Shown here: piece after piece, positions 34,883 to 51,758 of the stretch
Layout of the letters: every line of letters begins with the position of its first letter
Position numbering within the stretch: position 1 is the first letter of the stretch
Source of the DNA: Glandiceps talaboti
Lineage: Eukaryota > Hemichordata > Enteropneusta > Spengelidae
Direction: 5' to 3'
Length of the DNA: 64,000 bases
NCBI RefSeq assembly: GCF_964340395.1
Contig: NC_135568.1
Span: forward strand, 4,319,803-4,383,802
Notes under the pieces: model-generated
Databases searched by the model: none
What the model saw: the letters and a program-made list of their open reading frames with translations, nothing else
What the model was told of the DNA's origin: nothing
Position numbers and translations under genes: made by a program

Positions 34883-37800
34883 TCATAAATAAAATTTATT
34901 CTACGACAACAATTGAATTTCCATCAAAACGAGGCGTCGACGCTAAACACGATGAAACTGACAAGTTTGATCTTGTTGATTACAAATACTAGTGTGTTGA
35001 TTTCAAGGTATAAGACAGGTGTGCGTGTCATTGGGCCACTATATTTGAAGCAAACGTGTTTGAAATCTTTCACAGAAGGCCAAAGATGTTGTCATTTCTG
35101 TGAAATTCACCAGTCTGACGAGATTCAGCTCTTCGTTTTCGTTGCATGGAAGTGTCGATAACAACTCTGCAGCTCTCGTCTTGCTTTGCATCTCGTTTCA
35201 GCCCAGTGTTACCATCAGTTATCAGGTGTGCGGCCCACGTTTTGTCACACGGTGATGTTAAGAACATGAAAATGCGATTTGAAAGTGACACATTTGTGAG
35301 CTCACTTGGATACTTTTCACTGCACATTTACATACTCAACGTTTTAGTTGACTTCACTGCCTTGATGCGGTACAGTGCGCCTTGAACTAGCATATATTCC
35401 CAGAAGTCATGTCGCACAACGTTTTCTAACACTCTGTGAACTTTTCTTTTCGATTTTATCACTCATTTCACATAAACCGCTGGGAAATAAGTGTTTCAAC
35501 TGCTGTTCAAGATGTTTTGGTTCAAAGTGTTTTTGTTATCACAAGAAATGAGTATGTTTATATGACTATATCTACGCTATCAATATTAGTCATACACGTA
35601 GCTATTTGCGATGAAATATATATCTGATGACATGCCATGGTATCATTTTTCTCGCTTTCGAATCACTGTAGCGTAAAACAGCGAGGCCTATGGTAAATAT
35701 GATTTCTCCACTGTCTGTACAAATAACCTTCGGTGACAAGTCCCCAAATATAAAATCTTAATAATGATTCGTGTACCTCCGACACATATGCTTCGACTCC
35801 CTCCTCAGAATGGTTTGATCGAGAGTTAACCCCGAAGGGAGAGAACGCTTACGAGTGTATTATAATCATTGGGAAAAACGCTGTATGAAGCTTACGCATT
35901 TCAGCCTACGTTAGCGGGTAGGCAGTTATGACGTATGTGGTCCATTCATATTATCTATGTATTATGTATGTTCATACGATCATCGTCAAACTGCGAATGC
36001 CTGCTGACGTGCTATTTTCATTTGCCCTTATATAGAAATCGCAGTTTGTTGCTCACTGCCTTTGACGCAGTAGCGGGTTAATTCGAGAGATGGTTATTGT
36101 TTTCTCGCCATATGAATGCCCAATTTAATACCAGGACAACTAAACTGCACAACGCGATGCTCGATATAGGTAACTCACAGTGGTTGCCTCACCATGCCAG
36201 TGATCAAATTAACTACAAAACTCTAAAATTATATCTCTAAGAAAGCCTTTGTTTTGCGCAGAGTGAGGTTTTCCTTGGAGAGACTTGGATAACATTTTTC
36301 GTTTCTTAAAAAAAACCTAGGATGGAATACACCGTAACTCCGAATGTCAATTAATTTGACACAATCATGTATGTATTAGTTCTACTAATATTAATAATAT
36401 AACACGTGTTGATGCAACATGTGTAAATGTATTTTGCCATATGCTAATAAACTGGTGGAACTGCAGTTGCACGTAAATTTATCCGTTTGTCTATTTTCAA
36501 TTCGTCTTGCTTTGAGATTCGTAAATTCCAGGCTCAAGTCCTTTACAGATGAAGATTAACAACCCTGTTTCCATGGAAATAAAAATTAAACGTGAGCATT
36601 CATAGCACAAGGGAGGCGATTTTAATCAAAATCTCTTAATTATTCGCATTGTTCCAAATCTGCTGATTATATTAATTTTCTTCATGGCCGTTTTGTGGTT
36701 AAATGTCTTTACCTTGCGTGTTGAAATGGTCAAATAAAAAGTGAGAAGGTATACTGATAGATCATTTGGACTGTTTTGGTAAAAGATTTCCTCTGGGCGC
36801 CCTACATTTAAAAGGTTGAACTTAAGGACGTCTTAATTTGTTCATTAGTATTCGTGACGTCATACGGTTGGACGGACTTACAATTGATCAATTTCGGCGA
36901 AAGAATTGACGACTTTCAGCTTGTATTAATTGTGTAGCCAATTCCGTGTTTGCCCCACCTCCTCAACATATGCCGCAGTTACTTTGCTCTAAACGCCCAT
37001 TCCTTAGTAAGTCCAAAAATGGTGTTTTGATGAAGCACAAAGTCGTTTTATATCGAACATGACAATGTCACCTTGCGATCGTAGTCATCTAGTATTTCCA
37101 ATGCGGCCATTTTCTGTTTTATTCTGCTTTAGTCGTCGCCTTGACACGGCTTCGAATCGACAAAAATCAAAGCTAAACTCATCGCATACCCAATATTATG
37201 CTTTTATATTTTTGATTTTTAGGTCGAGTACTTGTTTACTGTTGTGGCATTGAAAAGGAGGCCACTTGAGCTGCGTCGTTCCTTATTTAGACGCTACCTA
37301 AATAACACCGAGGGATGTCCCTACTCGGCTTGCCATGTTTCGATTAGACCATTACGGAACAGGTACTGACGAACGTGTTCCTAGATAATGTTGATATCAT
37401 GTGCACAAACGCGGTGTAAAATACCTTGAAATCACGGTTATACGATAGGGCATTTATCTCCTGTAACGAATGTTGTGTCCATTGAAACGGTAACGTGAGA
37501 GCGAAAACACATAGTAGGGAAGAAATGAACGTGAAATCTTCTTTCAAAATTCACCAATCCCGCCCCCTTTCAATCTCACTTTTTCTGTTGCGCTTCAACC
37601 CCATACGGGAATTACGGCCAACCTGCTTACTGCAAACTACTGACGTAGGAATACCGCCATAAAATGTTTAATTTTAGAGTTGCTGACGCACAGCAACGGT
37701 TATATTTGTCATCCTACGCATTCGCTATGCCGCTATGATGTCAGAGCAGCGACAGTAAGATAAAAATAGGGGCTAATCACAACACTCTATTGGATATTGA

Positions 37801-38369
37801 TCGCCACCAATATTAATATTCAAAATAGGCTGTTCAATGAATGGAAATGCTTGGCGTCTCTGCCGCACTCGGCTTCAGAACAGAGTTCGTACGCAATCAC
37901 CTTAGACGTTGGTTTCGATATCCCCGTGTACGCAGCTAAATTCTGTTCGCTGCTTTGTTGAAAAGGACTGGCGAAGAGTGCGTGTAATTTTTTTTGGTAC
38001 ATGTTTGATTTCATTGTAATGTGTGTTGTCGTGAATATCAATTTGTTTTCATGATTCTTCTTGCCTTTGAAAGTTTACTTATAGCATTGAGATGCATTGT
38101 ATATGATATGATTGTGCTAAACTCGTTTTCTGTTGGAGTCACTCTTTTACATTTTTTAAGCAAATAATCGGTGCGTACTTTTCGGATTCCATTCTCAAGG
38201 CCATTGCTTATATTTCTTAATTAGCAGGGACTATATTTATTCGCGTTTTAAAAATTAGTCTTACAACCTCATATCTTCATCACCGTAAAATATGATGGTT
38301 TCGGTGATCAAAACTATCATGTATACCTGTTTACTAATATATAAATATCTTTTTTCGTGCACCTTTCAG
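34880..38369. other. Upstream region or 5' intron of NR4A
   Basis: No conserved exon seen. A perfect CRE TGACGTCA lies at 36855-36862 and a donor-like TTA then GTAAGTCC at about 37009. The last bases form a good acceptor (TTTTTTCGTGCACCTTTCAG ending at 38369), so this is intronic at its right end. Confidence 0.5.
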
Positions 38370-42424
<4,055 letters not shown>

Positions 42425-44775
42425 AGCAACCGAGTTCGTTTGTTGAATTAGCAGTTTTTTGTTGTTTTTTTGGAAATGATACACGTAATTTGATTAACCA
42501 ATGCTATCACTTCTGTCAACGCTTGCTTTTATTGTCTCTGAAATAGTCTTTTTCTTCCACTCTCTTTTAAAAGCTAGTTGTCTAACTCATCATTGTTTCC
42601 ACATCAAATCTACCTTGTTTCCATGACAACCATTTACCTCCATTGACATATATTCTTAAAGAACACAGCGACTTTTGACAAGTTTAGAAGCACATATTGG
42701 TGACAATCTTTCGGCTAACTTTCTTAAATATTCGTGCCAGTCACATTAAGAGTTTTCTAAAGTTGGACTCGGTCCCACCATTTAATATCATTGAATGACA
42801 CTAACACAATTCCTTCACGTGACAATCACGTGACACGCCAGGTAAATATTGGTACTTTCGACGCGTCTTGCTTCGATTTAAGGTGCATTTATAAGTTTGA
42901 AGTTTTATTATGTCGTTTGTTTGAAAGAGTTGTGATTTTTACACTGCCAGCTGCTGAGACGTTATACATTTATGATAAACTGCTTTCATACCGAGTCGGT
43001 ACTATTTGATAACGTGCAATATTTCTAAACTTGCCTTGTGTTATTAACGGTGGTCATGACAACCCAAGTGTAACTTTGTAACCTCTGCAGGTAGATACTG
43101 TTTTTGATATGTGTGATATTTGAAATATATGTGAAGATTTATATGGGTTTATGTGAAGATTTATAAGGGGTCTGTGGGGGTATGTGAACATTTTGACGTC
43201 ATACAGTGATGTAATCACCAAGTATTTTTGTTAACTTTTTTTTTTCAAACAAGGAGAGCTCGTGCAAAATTTTGTTTTTAATCAAAAAATCCTGTCTTTT
43301 AATTGCATCGTATTGAACGTAGTATAATATATGTTGTGAGAAATGTTACGATTAGTAAATTTTACCATTGTTAGTAATTTAAAGAAAAACACTTTAAAAT
43401 GAAGAAAACTAGAACTCCTAGCTGGCTTTTAGGTTTTAGATTTTAAAAAACCCAAACGAACGGTTCGCGACTATGATATGCAAATTAAGTTGCAGAGCGA
43501 TCCTGATTTCTGATGATAGACAGTTAATTTATGACGTCACCATATCATGTTTTGTTTGTGAGTTATTGTTGACAATCAACAAACCAGACAACGTAATCAT
43601 ATTATCAACTCCGAGCAATATTTGCTGGAAAATCAAATATTGACGAAAGTACAACTCATTGGCTTCTGTTCGCCAAAATCACAAGAGCGCAAAAGAGATA
43701 TTTTTTTTCAATGGCCTCATAATACTCAGTAACTTAAAGGTTCCTAAGCCATTTCGGCTTTTAAACTTTGTAACCTAAGGGTCCTTACAACTTGAAAACT
43801 TCATAACTCTAAAGGTTAGAAGCCGCCTTCAAAACTGATTAGCTAGTGATATTTTCTACAGATCTTCATAAACGTCAAGTACATTTTTTACTATATCGAA
43901 AACACTTGTGTGATGTTGTGTCTAAAATGTGACTTTTATCATTTCCCATTCAATTTGTACGTTTTGATGGATTGTTCGTGTTGTCGTTACGACTCCCTAG
44001 AAGGGAAAACCTTACATTTCATTGGTTATTTGTCAACGGCGTAGGGGATCATCTTTGAGAAGGGCGTCTTTGATTGGTTCATAGTTCTTGATATTAATAC
44101 TAACTTTGGTAGGGATGGAATCGTAGTTGTGGTTTTCATACGGTGGACAATTTTTTACATGAGAAAAATGGTGAACTTTGTACAAATTTGCATCAATACT
44201 GACAATTTTCTTTCTCTTTTTTACTTTTTATACTGATGTCTCAAACTTGCGGAATTGATACGAAGGAAAGTAACGAATGAACTTCATTGGTGTACATTTT
44301 TCAATGTTTCGTTTACAAACTGAAATTTCTATATGTCGTTTGGATTTCTATGTGTACGTCTCAAACATTTCATAGTGTATTATTTTTAACCTTTCTTTTC
44401 AGCATAATTTGACATTTGAGTGTTTGAATATGTGATCTAAAAATGTCACGACAGTTTCACTTTTGATGTACGTTTTTTGATATGTATTGTTAGGTGTCAT
44501 TATTTGTCACGTGTTCGAGACTAACCAATCAGAGTCGATTGGTATATTTCAAAAATTTATTTGAATTTTTTAATGTATTTTGACATTGTATCAATATTTG
44601 TATGTTTTGATGGGTGCTACGGTTCAAAGTTCAAAGTTCATGTAAGTACCATTGTGTCAAGTGTACCTTTCCCGTGTCTTATTGTTCTACTGCTTTTGCA
44701 AAAGCTATTATTTAATATGCGGCAATATTCCATTTTTTTATGAAAAAGATGAAAATAAAAGATCAACAGTATCTT
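42425..44775 (+). other. NR4A 3' UTR with AUUUA elements and poly(A) signal
   Basis: A gene-free 2.3-kb AT-rich stretch after the stop ends at AATAAA (44754-44759). I count about ten ATTTA pentamers scattered through it (for example near 42629, 42887, 43137, 43160, 43377, 43527, 44556 and 44709). Such elements commonly destabilise immediate-early mRNAs, which fits NR4A. The length of the UTR is inferred from the poly(A) signal and the absence of other genes. Confidence 0.6.
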
Positions 44776-45970
44776 CGAAATGTAAATAGTGTGGTTTTTT
44801 TCTTTACAATTCACCCCACCCCACATTTCCTACACTTTGCTGTGGACAAGCATAAGTCCACTGACTAGCAATGAATACACTGAATTCACAAAGAAATGAA
44901 GAAACAATGACCATATCATTAAACTTTGAACATGACAATAAGGTTGAAATCAGAAATGAAATGAAATTAGTGTTTATACTAATGAGAGCAAAAATCAATT
45001 TAAAAAGTGCATACACATGACTTTATCTTCATTTCCTTGGAACAAATGAAATAAGAAGTCCAATATTCAAAGGCAGTCGACATTCTTAACCTTAAACTAA
45101 GGTTTTCTTATGTACGTACGTCTTAATTTCATGTCTTGAGAATAGATTACAACTTAACTACATATACCAAGTAAACCGTCCGAGTTTCTCAACGTCTCCC
45201 ACTGGCAACTTTAGAAATATTGCGACATTCGTCCAACGACCCTTCTCGAATTCTCTCCGAGATGCATTGTGAACAAGCCAAAACTTTAACAACAACAATC
45301 CCCCCCCCCCTGAAACTTCATCGTGGTATTCCGAGTATAGTGGTTGCAGACACTTTTCCAGTTTGTCGATAACACAATTAATCGAGTGATGTCATAATAT
45401 AGGGTATGTAAGCTTATACCTAACCACTAGATTTATTCATATACAACTCTGGGTACATATTATCACGATTATTTATCTCCCAAATACAATGCAAATCAGA
45501 TCACTAAACAAACAAGACGTCAACTGTTATAAGTTCGCGATAAATCACATCCCTGACACATTTATGAGTAAAAATATAATGTAATAACATCATAACAGGA
45601 AAGGTGAGAACGTCTCTTGTGTGTACCTGTTTACGATCCAAGCCGTGTCCTCGATTTCAATGAACCCTGGAAGGTTAATACGAACGGTGATGACCTCGAA
45701 AAACTCAGTGAGGTTAGCAGATATACAAAGACGGCAAACACGTCAACAGAAGCTTGTTATAGTTCAGCATTTGAGTATTCGCTGTATTTTAACTTCTAGT
45801 GAATAGTATAATTACATAGAAAAGATACATCATCACTGCATGGCTGTTTATCGTTTAAAATAGTAAAATAAATTTTTCTTGATATTGAAGAAATATAATT
45901 AATATGCAACGTATATCTCTATTAAAAAGAAATACACATGTCTGGCTTATTGAATGCCATGAATCATCTT
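44776..45970. other. Interval between NR4A and cytochrome c genes
   Basis: Probably includes the 3' UTR of the minus-strand cytochrome c gene. A short frame on the minus strand at about 45595-45740 reads NLTEFFEVITVRINLPGFIE and onward, with varied codons to a TGA, but has no start or recognised domain; the plus strand is open there too. No other feature is seen. Confidence 0.4.
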
Positions 45971-46318
45971 TCATTTTTTGGTCATTTCTATCAGATATGC
46001 GATAAGATCTATGCGGTCTTGTTTGACGGGCAAAGGTTTGAAGAATAACTTCGTCCCCGGCACGTAGCTCTTCGGATCCGCCAAATATTCATCCATTGTT
46101 TTCTCGGTCCATGTCACGTTCTTGTCTATCCAGCGATCAAGATCCCGGTACTGGAATCCTTCAAGTGTTCCCGCTTTACGATTGAAGAGGTTTTGGAGAT
46201 TTGGTCCAAATTTATGTTTCCCGCCCTTTTCAATGGTGTGACAATGGGCACATTCACGGAGAAAGACCTCTTTGCCTTTCATGGGGTCACCCAAGGGTGC
46301 AGACTGTTTTTGTCCCAT
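45971..46318 (-). CDS. Divergent cytochrome c, Met80 ligand replaced by Leu
   Basis: A class I cytochrome c of 115 residues in one exon. The heme-attachment motif CAHCH is at residues 23-27, followed by the family-typical TIEKGGKHKFGPNL. Near the C-terminus PGTKLFF replaces canonical PGTKM(I)F, so the usual axial Met80 is Leu; the family's DLIAYL helix is kept. The N-terminus is extended by about 8 residues (MGQKQSAPLGDP) and fits the N-myristoylation pattern (Gly2, Ser6). Two extra residues lie in the loop before NVTW. Typical cytochrome c carries electrons between complexes III and IV; without Met80 that role is doubtful and a peroxidase-like or signalling role is possible (inference). Minus-strand TTTTGTTGCAG ends 2 bases before the ATG, so a 5' UTR intron is likely (donor candidate GTAAGT at 46623). 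The frame is also open about 30 codons upstream without a Met, so a spliced N-terminal extension cannot be excluded. Confidence 0.9.
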   Translation of the reverse strand: MGQKQSAPLGDPMKGKEVFLRECAHCHTIEKGGKHKFGPNLQNLFNRKAGTLEGFQYRDLDRWIDKNVTWTEKTMDEYLADPKSYVPGTKLFFKPLPVKQDRIDLIAYLIEMTKK

Positions 46319-47123
46319 AACTGCAACAAAATAGCTCTTCCGTTGACGCAGGTCGTCCTCAAATTCTCTTCTGCTATCCCTATTGGCACCAAGAACCCGT
46401 ATTCAACGGAGAAATGACTTTGTTATACTTTGTTGCTTACTGAATGTATATAACCCTCCAGATCACACGACGTCCCAGATCAGCGTCACCTTAGGTGACC
46501 TTTCTGACTATCTCCTGGGGTCATGACCTTAGTGTCAACAAAAATGTGTTGCTTAGAATTGTCTACAAACGTCCCCTTAGTGTATATGTTTTCCATAAAA
46601 AGCAATTAAGCCACTTTACTTACTTCTTGAATTGCAAATTGTAATATTACTTTCGGTTTGTAGAATAGTAGTACAGCCACTCAAGTTCCCACAATGCAAC
46701 AGTCACCTGAGCGCCTGCGTAGCAGAGGACATTTTGAGTACTTCCGTGTTTACAACGTCCCAAAACAAGTTCACGGTTTTGATACTTTTTGGGTGTTTTG
46801 GTGCACAGCTACTTCCATTAGTAAGACTAACAATCGTAGTATATTCTAACCACCAGTGTGGGAATAAGATCAAGGAAGTGAAAACAGACGGCTGCGACAT
46901 TTACGATAGTCGTAATTTATTGCGAGCGTATGAGTCTTACCGCGTATCGGTGGTGGCTGTGACTGTTATCTCATGACGAAGATCCGCGAGGTCAAGCGTG
47001 ACGCAACTGTGAAAACAACATCGAAAACGAAAGAAGTGTAAACCATTGTGATGTCCAGTGAAAGATCACACCTTTCGTTTCCATAGCGGTTTATTTCTGT
47101 CACTAGAACATTATTTATTTGTC
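46319..47123. promoter_or_regulatory. Bidirectional interval between cytochrome c and STX17
   Basis: The two start codons face away from each other across 805 bp. It holds an inverted repeat TCACC-TTA-GGTGA at about 46487-46499 (nuclear-receptor half-site-like), an ETS-like ACTTCCG near 46740, and a GCGCCTGCGTA patch near 46711. A minus-strand donor (CAAGAA then GTAAGTAAA) at 46624 may end the first, non-coding exon of the cytochrome c gene. No TATA box is evident for either gene. Confidence 0.45.
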
Positions 47124-50100
47124 ATGGCAACATTTGAATATAGTGGCAGTCCCAAAATAACTCACGAAGACGACGATATGCCAAAACAACCAATCAAACG
47201 GCTGGAACATGCGATTCGCATGTTTACAAAGGTGGCCATTCCCACCGACCTGGAGAGGCTATCCCAACACAGGCACAATATAGAAAAGGTAACGATAAAG
47301 AAATATTTCGTATGATCATATCTGTTGTTTTTAAATGTATTCAGGTATATTAATTATAAATGGCTCATATGTACAATGTCTTTTATGTAGTAAAGTCGAA
47401 TATCTAATCCATATTCTAAGTCAAAACCTGTTGCTGAAGACAGAGCCAATGTTATCGTTTATATAAATCAGGTGTGTGCTGCGGGAGGGGGGGGGGGCTG
47501 ACCCGCTAACTTCGTACCTGAGTGAAAAACGATTGACAATATACATTTTGGGTGAGCGACTACAAACACATTCCTGTACATGCATTGAAATTGTGTATAC
47601 ATTGATATTGTTCAAGACAGCAGTGTAAGTTATTTATATTACTAAAGACTAAAAGTTGTAAACTTGTATGTCCTTCAATTTCAACTGCTTACAAAGCAAG
47701 GTAACACTATCAAAACAGATTTTGTGTATAACCAAGACAGTGTTCAGTTTGTTAAAAAATACAGACATCACATACAAGAATGCCATTATATCATTATGTT
47801 TAAGACTTCACTTTCATATTGAAAGAAGAATATGGTGTCTTCATAACAGAAATTGGACACATGCAGAACAGAATTTACTCATTGCAGATTATTCAAATCA
47901 AGTTTATGCTAGGGAGTCTTAATTCTAACTATCTGCCTATCACTAATCTAGTCACAACTCCTTAGCTTGAATGTAATTTGTAAATGTATATCTGTTGATC
48001 ATACTTGATCTTCCTCTCTATTCTGTCTATGAACAAACCAAATCACAAAACAAACTTTTTGAGTTAATAGGGCTAATTAGGTGGTGTAGTTTGTCCACTA
48101 AATTTTAAGATGGCTTACTCGAGCATCTTGGTTTCATTATATATTAGGTCTGACCATAGACAGTGGAGCTATGGTCTGACCACCCAATAAGCCATTTTTC
48201 ATCTCGCGGCAGATCTCATGAGATCCCACATGAGCCATTGCATCCATAGCAACCACTTGAGGGTGGTCAAGCTGAAAGTGTCAAATGTTTAGCAACACTA
48301 TTGTTCTCAATGTCATCACACATGGCCACTGCGAAAGCTTGACTGCAATCACAAGTTTGACAGTCGTTGTTGTTAGGCATATTTGCATATCTTGTGATAT
48401 CTGCATTGAGACGTAAAATCCTATATTCTGTTTCCTGGAAACAAAGAGTACTAATTTACATAAGTGTAATTCTGATATGCAAATATCCCACAACTGTATC
48501 ATTATTTCATGGGGAAAACACACTCTTTTTGTATTGGGTAATTGTGTTTCTCAACAGATAACTTGTCATGATATCAGTGTGATATTTGATGTTTTGTTAT
48601 TTCATTTCATACCAGTATCAGAGGCTACAAGAATGGGAGAAACTAAATGTAGAGTTAATCAATGCAAGTCGTACAGTTCAGGTAAGTACACAACACATGT
48701 ACATATCATCTGATTGACTGCACTTACTTATGCTTTCAACTGACAGTATGACCACAGAGAATATTACAAGTTATTGTACAAATACCCCACTAGTAGTCAA
48801 ATATTTCGAGGCTCTGTTATATAGTGTCTACTAGTTTAGTCTAGTAATGCTATGACAAAACTCCATGACGTATTAGTGTGGGTGTGTATACTCTGAATAT
48901 GTATGCAAGTACTTTTGATGTTCTCTGTAACAGTGCAAGGGTACACATATCCCTGAGTACCCACACTGGCAATCACATGTCCTGTGGTTTTGCTGTTATT
49001 ACATGTTTATTCAAACAGTAAAATATCTGTAAAAATCATTTTGATATAATGCGATCAAGCAATTTCGTGCATAAGATATGAATGCATACTCATTTACATA
49101 CTCATTTGCATACCATTTACATTCCATTTACATACTCATTTGCATACATTTACATACAGGTATACAATGATGTTACAGGAAAACTAGACATTTATTGTCA
49201 AGTCAATAGAAAACCTGTGTATTCTTTGTATGTTTAAATACAATCACCTTGAATTTGTTTATTTTGTTACCATAGCAACTCAAGGCAAATGTACGTGAGA
49301 TGGAAAAAACAAGAAATCAGATACGAGAAGAAGATTTGGAGAGATTTGATGAAAGAATTCAAGGAATAAAAGAGGAAGCCATTGCTGCTGTTATGAATTT
49401 TATTGATTTACATGGTAACGATGACCAGCCTTTTAGTTATATTGCATCACCTGATGAAACAGATGGTGAGTTTTGAGAAATTGTTGCTATGATGATGGAG
49501 ATCATGTGAACCCTTTATGTAGCTCTAGATCAGCCACATAACTGTTTTTGCTCTCTACCTTTTATAAACTCAACATTCGCCTTTAACTTAGGGCATTACT
49601 GTTCATGTCAATATTAAAAAGCTGATGTCAATGATTGACAGGTGTTTGGTAGCTAAAAGACTCCTATGTATTATGCTCTGTCAAAAGTTGTACCCATATG
49701 CAGACTTCAACCATTAACAATAACAGAACACTAAATCCCTCCTAACTCCTACCTGATGTAGCTGACGTACTTGTATTTAATTCTATTTCATTTCCCAATG
49801 CTTTCAATATTTTAATCATTGTTCAGCACTTTTGAATATTTTTATAACAGAAAGGACGCTATAGAAAATAAGAAATAAATAAATGTCAAATGTGTAGGAG
49901 TCAGGATGGTGTGGTGAGTGTATGAATGTAACTAAAGATATCAAGAAATTAAGTAATTTGTTAACACAAGTGACTTTGTTGCATTAACTGTCATACATGT
50001 AAATGCAAAACCATCCTGGTTGAGATTATATAAACTTGTAGGGTTGTTTTACATGTAGTTTGTGTACATAGTGCAATTAACATTCATAACTAATGTTTTA

Positions 50101-50667
50101 ACCCTCATTTTCCCTCTGTGAACCCCTTTTACAATTATGTTTCTTTCAAAGAATACCAAGCTGATAACCATAATATGATCTATTGCTTTTCAGAACCATC
50201 ATCAGAACCATCATATAATGCTTCCCAGCCTTTATTAGCAACACAACAAAGCCGTAGTCAAAGTCAAAGTCAAGGTCAAAGTCAAGGTCAATCTCAGCAG
50301 CAATTACAAGTACAACTCAGACAAGAAAGTGAGGCTAAAGAATCTTGGTATAACTTAAAAGATGACTTGGTAGAATTGAATACAATGATTCATGACTTCT
50401 CAGCAATGGTACATGTAAGTATACACTGCTTAAATTATGCAATTAGGTCATGAGTAAGGTCAGAGTTCACTGAACAAACTTGATCTTACCATATACCTTT
50501 TCAAGGGCTTCACATCAGCCCTCCTCGTGATGAGACATCAACATTTTTTGCTATTCCCTTTTTCTGATATCTCAGTTGATGTATGATAAACCTTCATACC
50601 TTCATGTTAACTTGCCTCATATGTTTTTAGAATTGGTTATTTAACATTTGTTTACTGTGATTGTGTA

Positions 50668-50744
<77 letters not shown>

Positions 50745-51264
50745 TTTGAGCTTTAGTGATAATGAGTTACCCTGAGTGTTCTTTTTTTTTCAGGACCAGC
50801 AAGAACAGGTTGATAGCATCGTAGATAATGTAGAGAGTGCACATGGTCATGTACAACAGGGTGTATTGCATTTAGGAAAGGTAAGTTTGTAGTCGGTGTA
50901 GCAAAATAATATATATTTAAAATGTTTTCATCATAAATTTCATTTTGAATTCAATCTTGGCGTCATTTATTGCTCCAATCTAATATGTAATAGACAAACT
51001 TTAACTGAAATATTGTGTGCACATGACCAGGTGAATTTCAAAGTCAAGGTGCACACTGTGCATGCTAAAAAAATCTGTTTTGACCCATTTATGTAACAAA
51101 ATAAAAGCAAAAACAGTGGCGCTATTTGAACCGCAACGTCGCTTGTTTATATAGTTATGTTAAGTATGGGATCACATACATTGTACCATGTGTACATTAC
51201 ACTTCTGTACCAAATTGTGATATGTCTGCCTAACTTCATGCATGCACATGTACACAGATATATC

Positions 51265-51344
<80 letters not shown>

Positions 51345-51758
51345 GCTTAATGCATATACCATTCTTAAGATCTTTTACCTTATGTACAATCCTTATTACG
51401 GTAATGATTCTAGCAATTATCAATAAATTCTAAAAAGCCCCGAAGATGTCCATCAGCTGTATACCTATTTACCTTTGTATATCAATTACAGGCTGCCAAA
51501 TACAAGGCCATGATGTTTCCTGTGGCTGGTGCTATGATAGGTGGAGTTGTAGGGGGTCCTGTAGGATTACTAGCTGGTGCTAAACTAGGAATGGCCGCTG
51601 CTATAGGAGGTGGTCTCATTGGATTCACAGGTGGAAAACTTCTTAAGACCAGACAGGACAAAGTTAATGAAATAGAATTGCAAAATTTGTCTAATCATAA
51701 AAGATGGAGTTCAGCACCAGAATTAAGCTCTGAGGATTTACTACGTGACAGCAAATAG
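47124..51758 (+). CDS. STX17: Syntaxin-17, autophagosomal Qa-SNARE
   Basis: STX17 drives fusion of autophagosomes with lysosomes together with SNAP29 and VAMP7/8. Exons: 47124-47288, 48616-48681, 49276-49465, 50194-50414, 50794-50880, 51492-51758; borders are GT-AG and in phase, giving 331 residues (human 302). Exon 1 has the family block AIPTDLERLSQHRHNIEK; exon 2 YQRLQEWEKLNVELINASRT. Exon 4 has ESWYNL, matching the WxxL LC3-interacting motif, and starts the SNARE helix, whose zero-layer Gln lies in DQQEQVDSI (exon 5). Exon 6 encodes the hairpin of two glycine-zipper membrane segments (AGAMIGGVVGGPVGLLAGAK and the GGGLIGFTGGK part) and a basic, Ser-rich tail. The ATG at 47124 has a good context. 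A Ser-Gln repeat (exon 4) is a lineage insertion. Confidence 0.96.
50248..50310 (+). repeat. Coding hexanucleotide repeat, (AGTCAA)n, in STX17 exon 4
   Basis: Units AGTCAA and GGTCAA recur and encode SQSQSQGQSQGQSQQQ between the N-terminal helical domain and the LC3-interacting motif. Unlike the intronic repeats here it stays in frame. Confidence 0.85.
50672..50741. repeat. (CA)n in STX17 intron 4
   Basis: About 34 CA units, roughly 50 bp before the acceptor of exon 5. Confidence 0.98.
51268..51342. repeat. (CA)n in STX17 intron 5
   Basis: About 37 CA units with one TA interruption, about 150 bp before the acceptor of exon 6. Confidence 0.98.

Noticed and set aside
38357-38369. Start of NR4A at 38357
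   Set aside because: The codon there is GTG and lies inside the splice acceptor region; the exon begins at 38370.
47058-47123. N-terminal extension of STX17 from 47058
   Set aside because: That codon is GTG; the first ATG in frame is 47124, with a good context and family-like start.
49266-49279. X-box-like GTTACCATAGCAAC
   Set aside because: It coincides with the acceptor and first codons of STX17 exon 3, so the likeness is explained by splicing and coding sequence.
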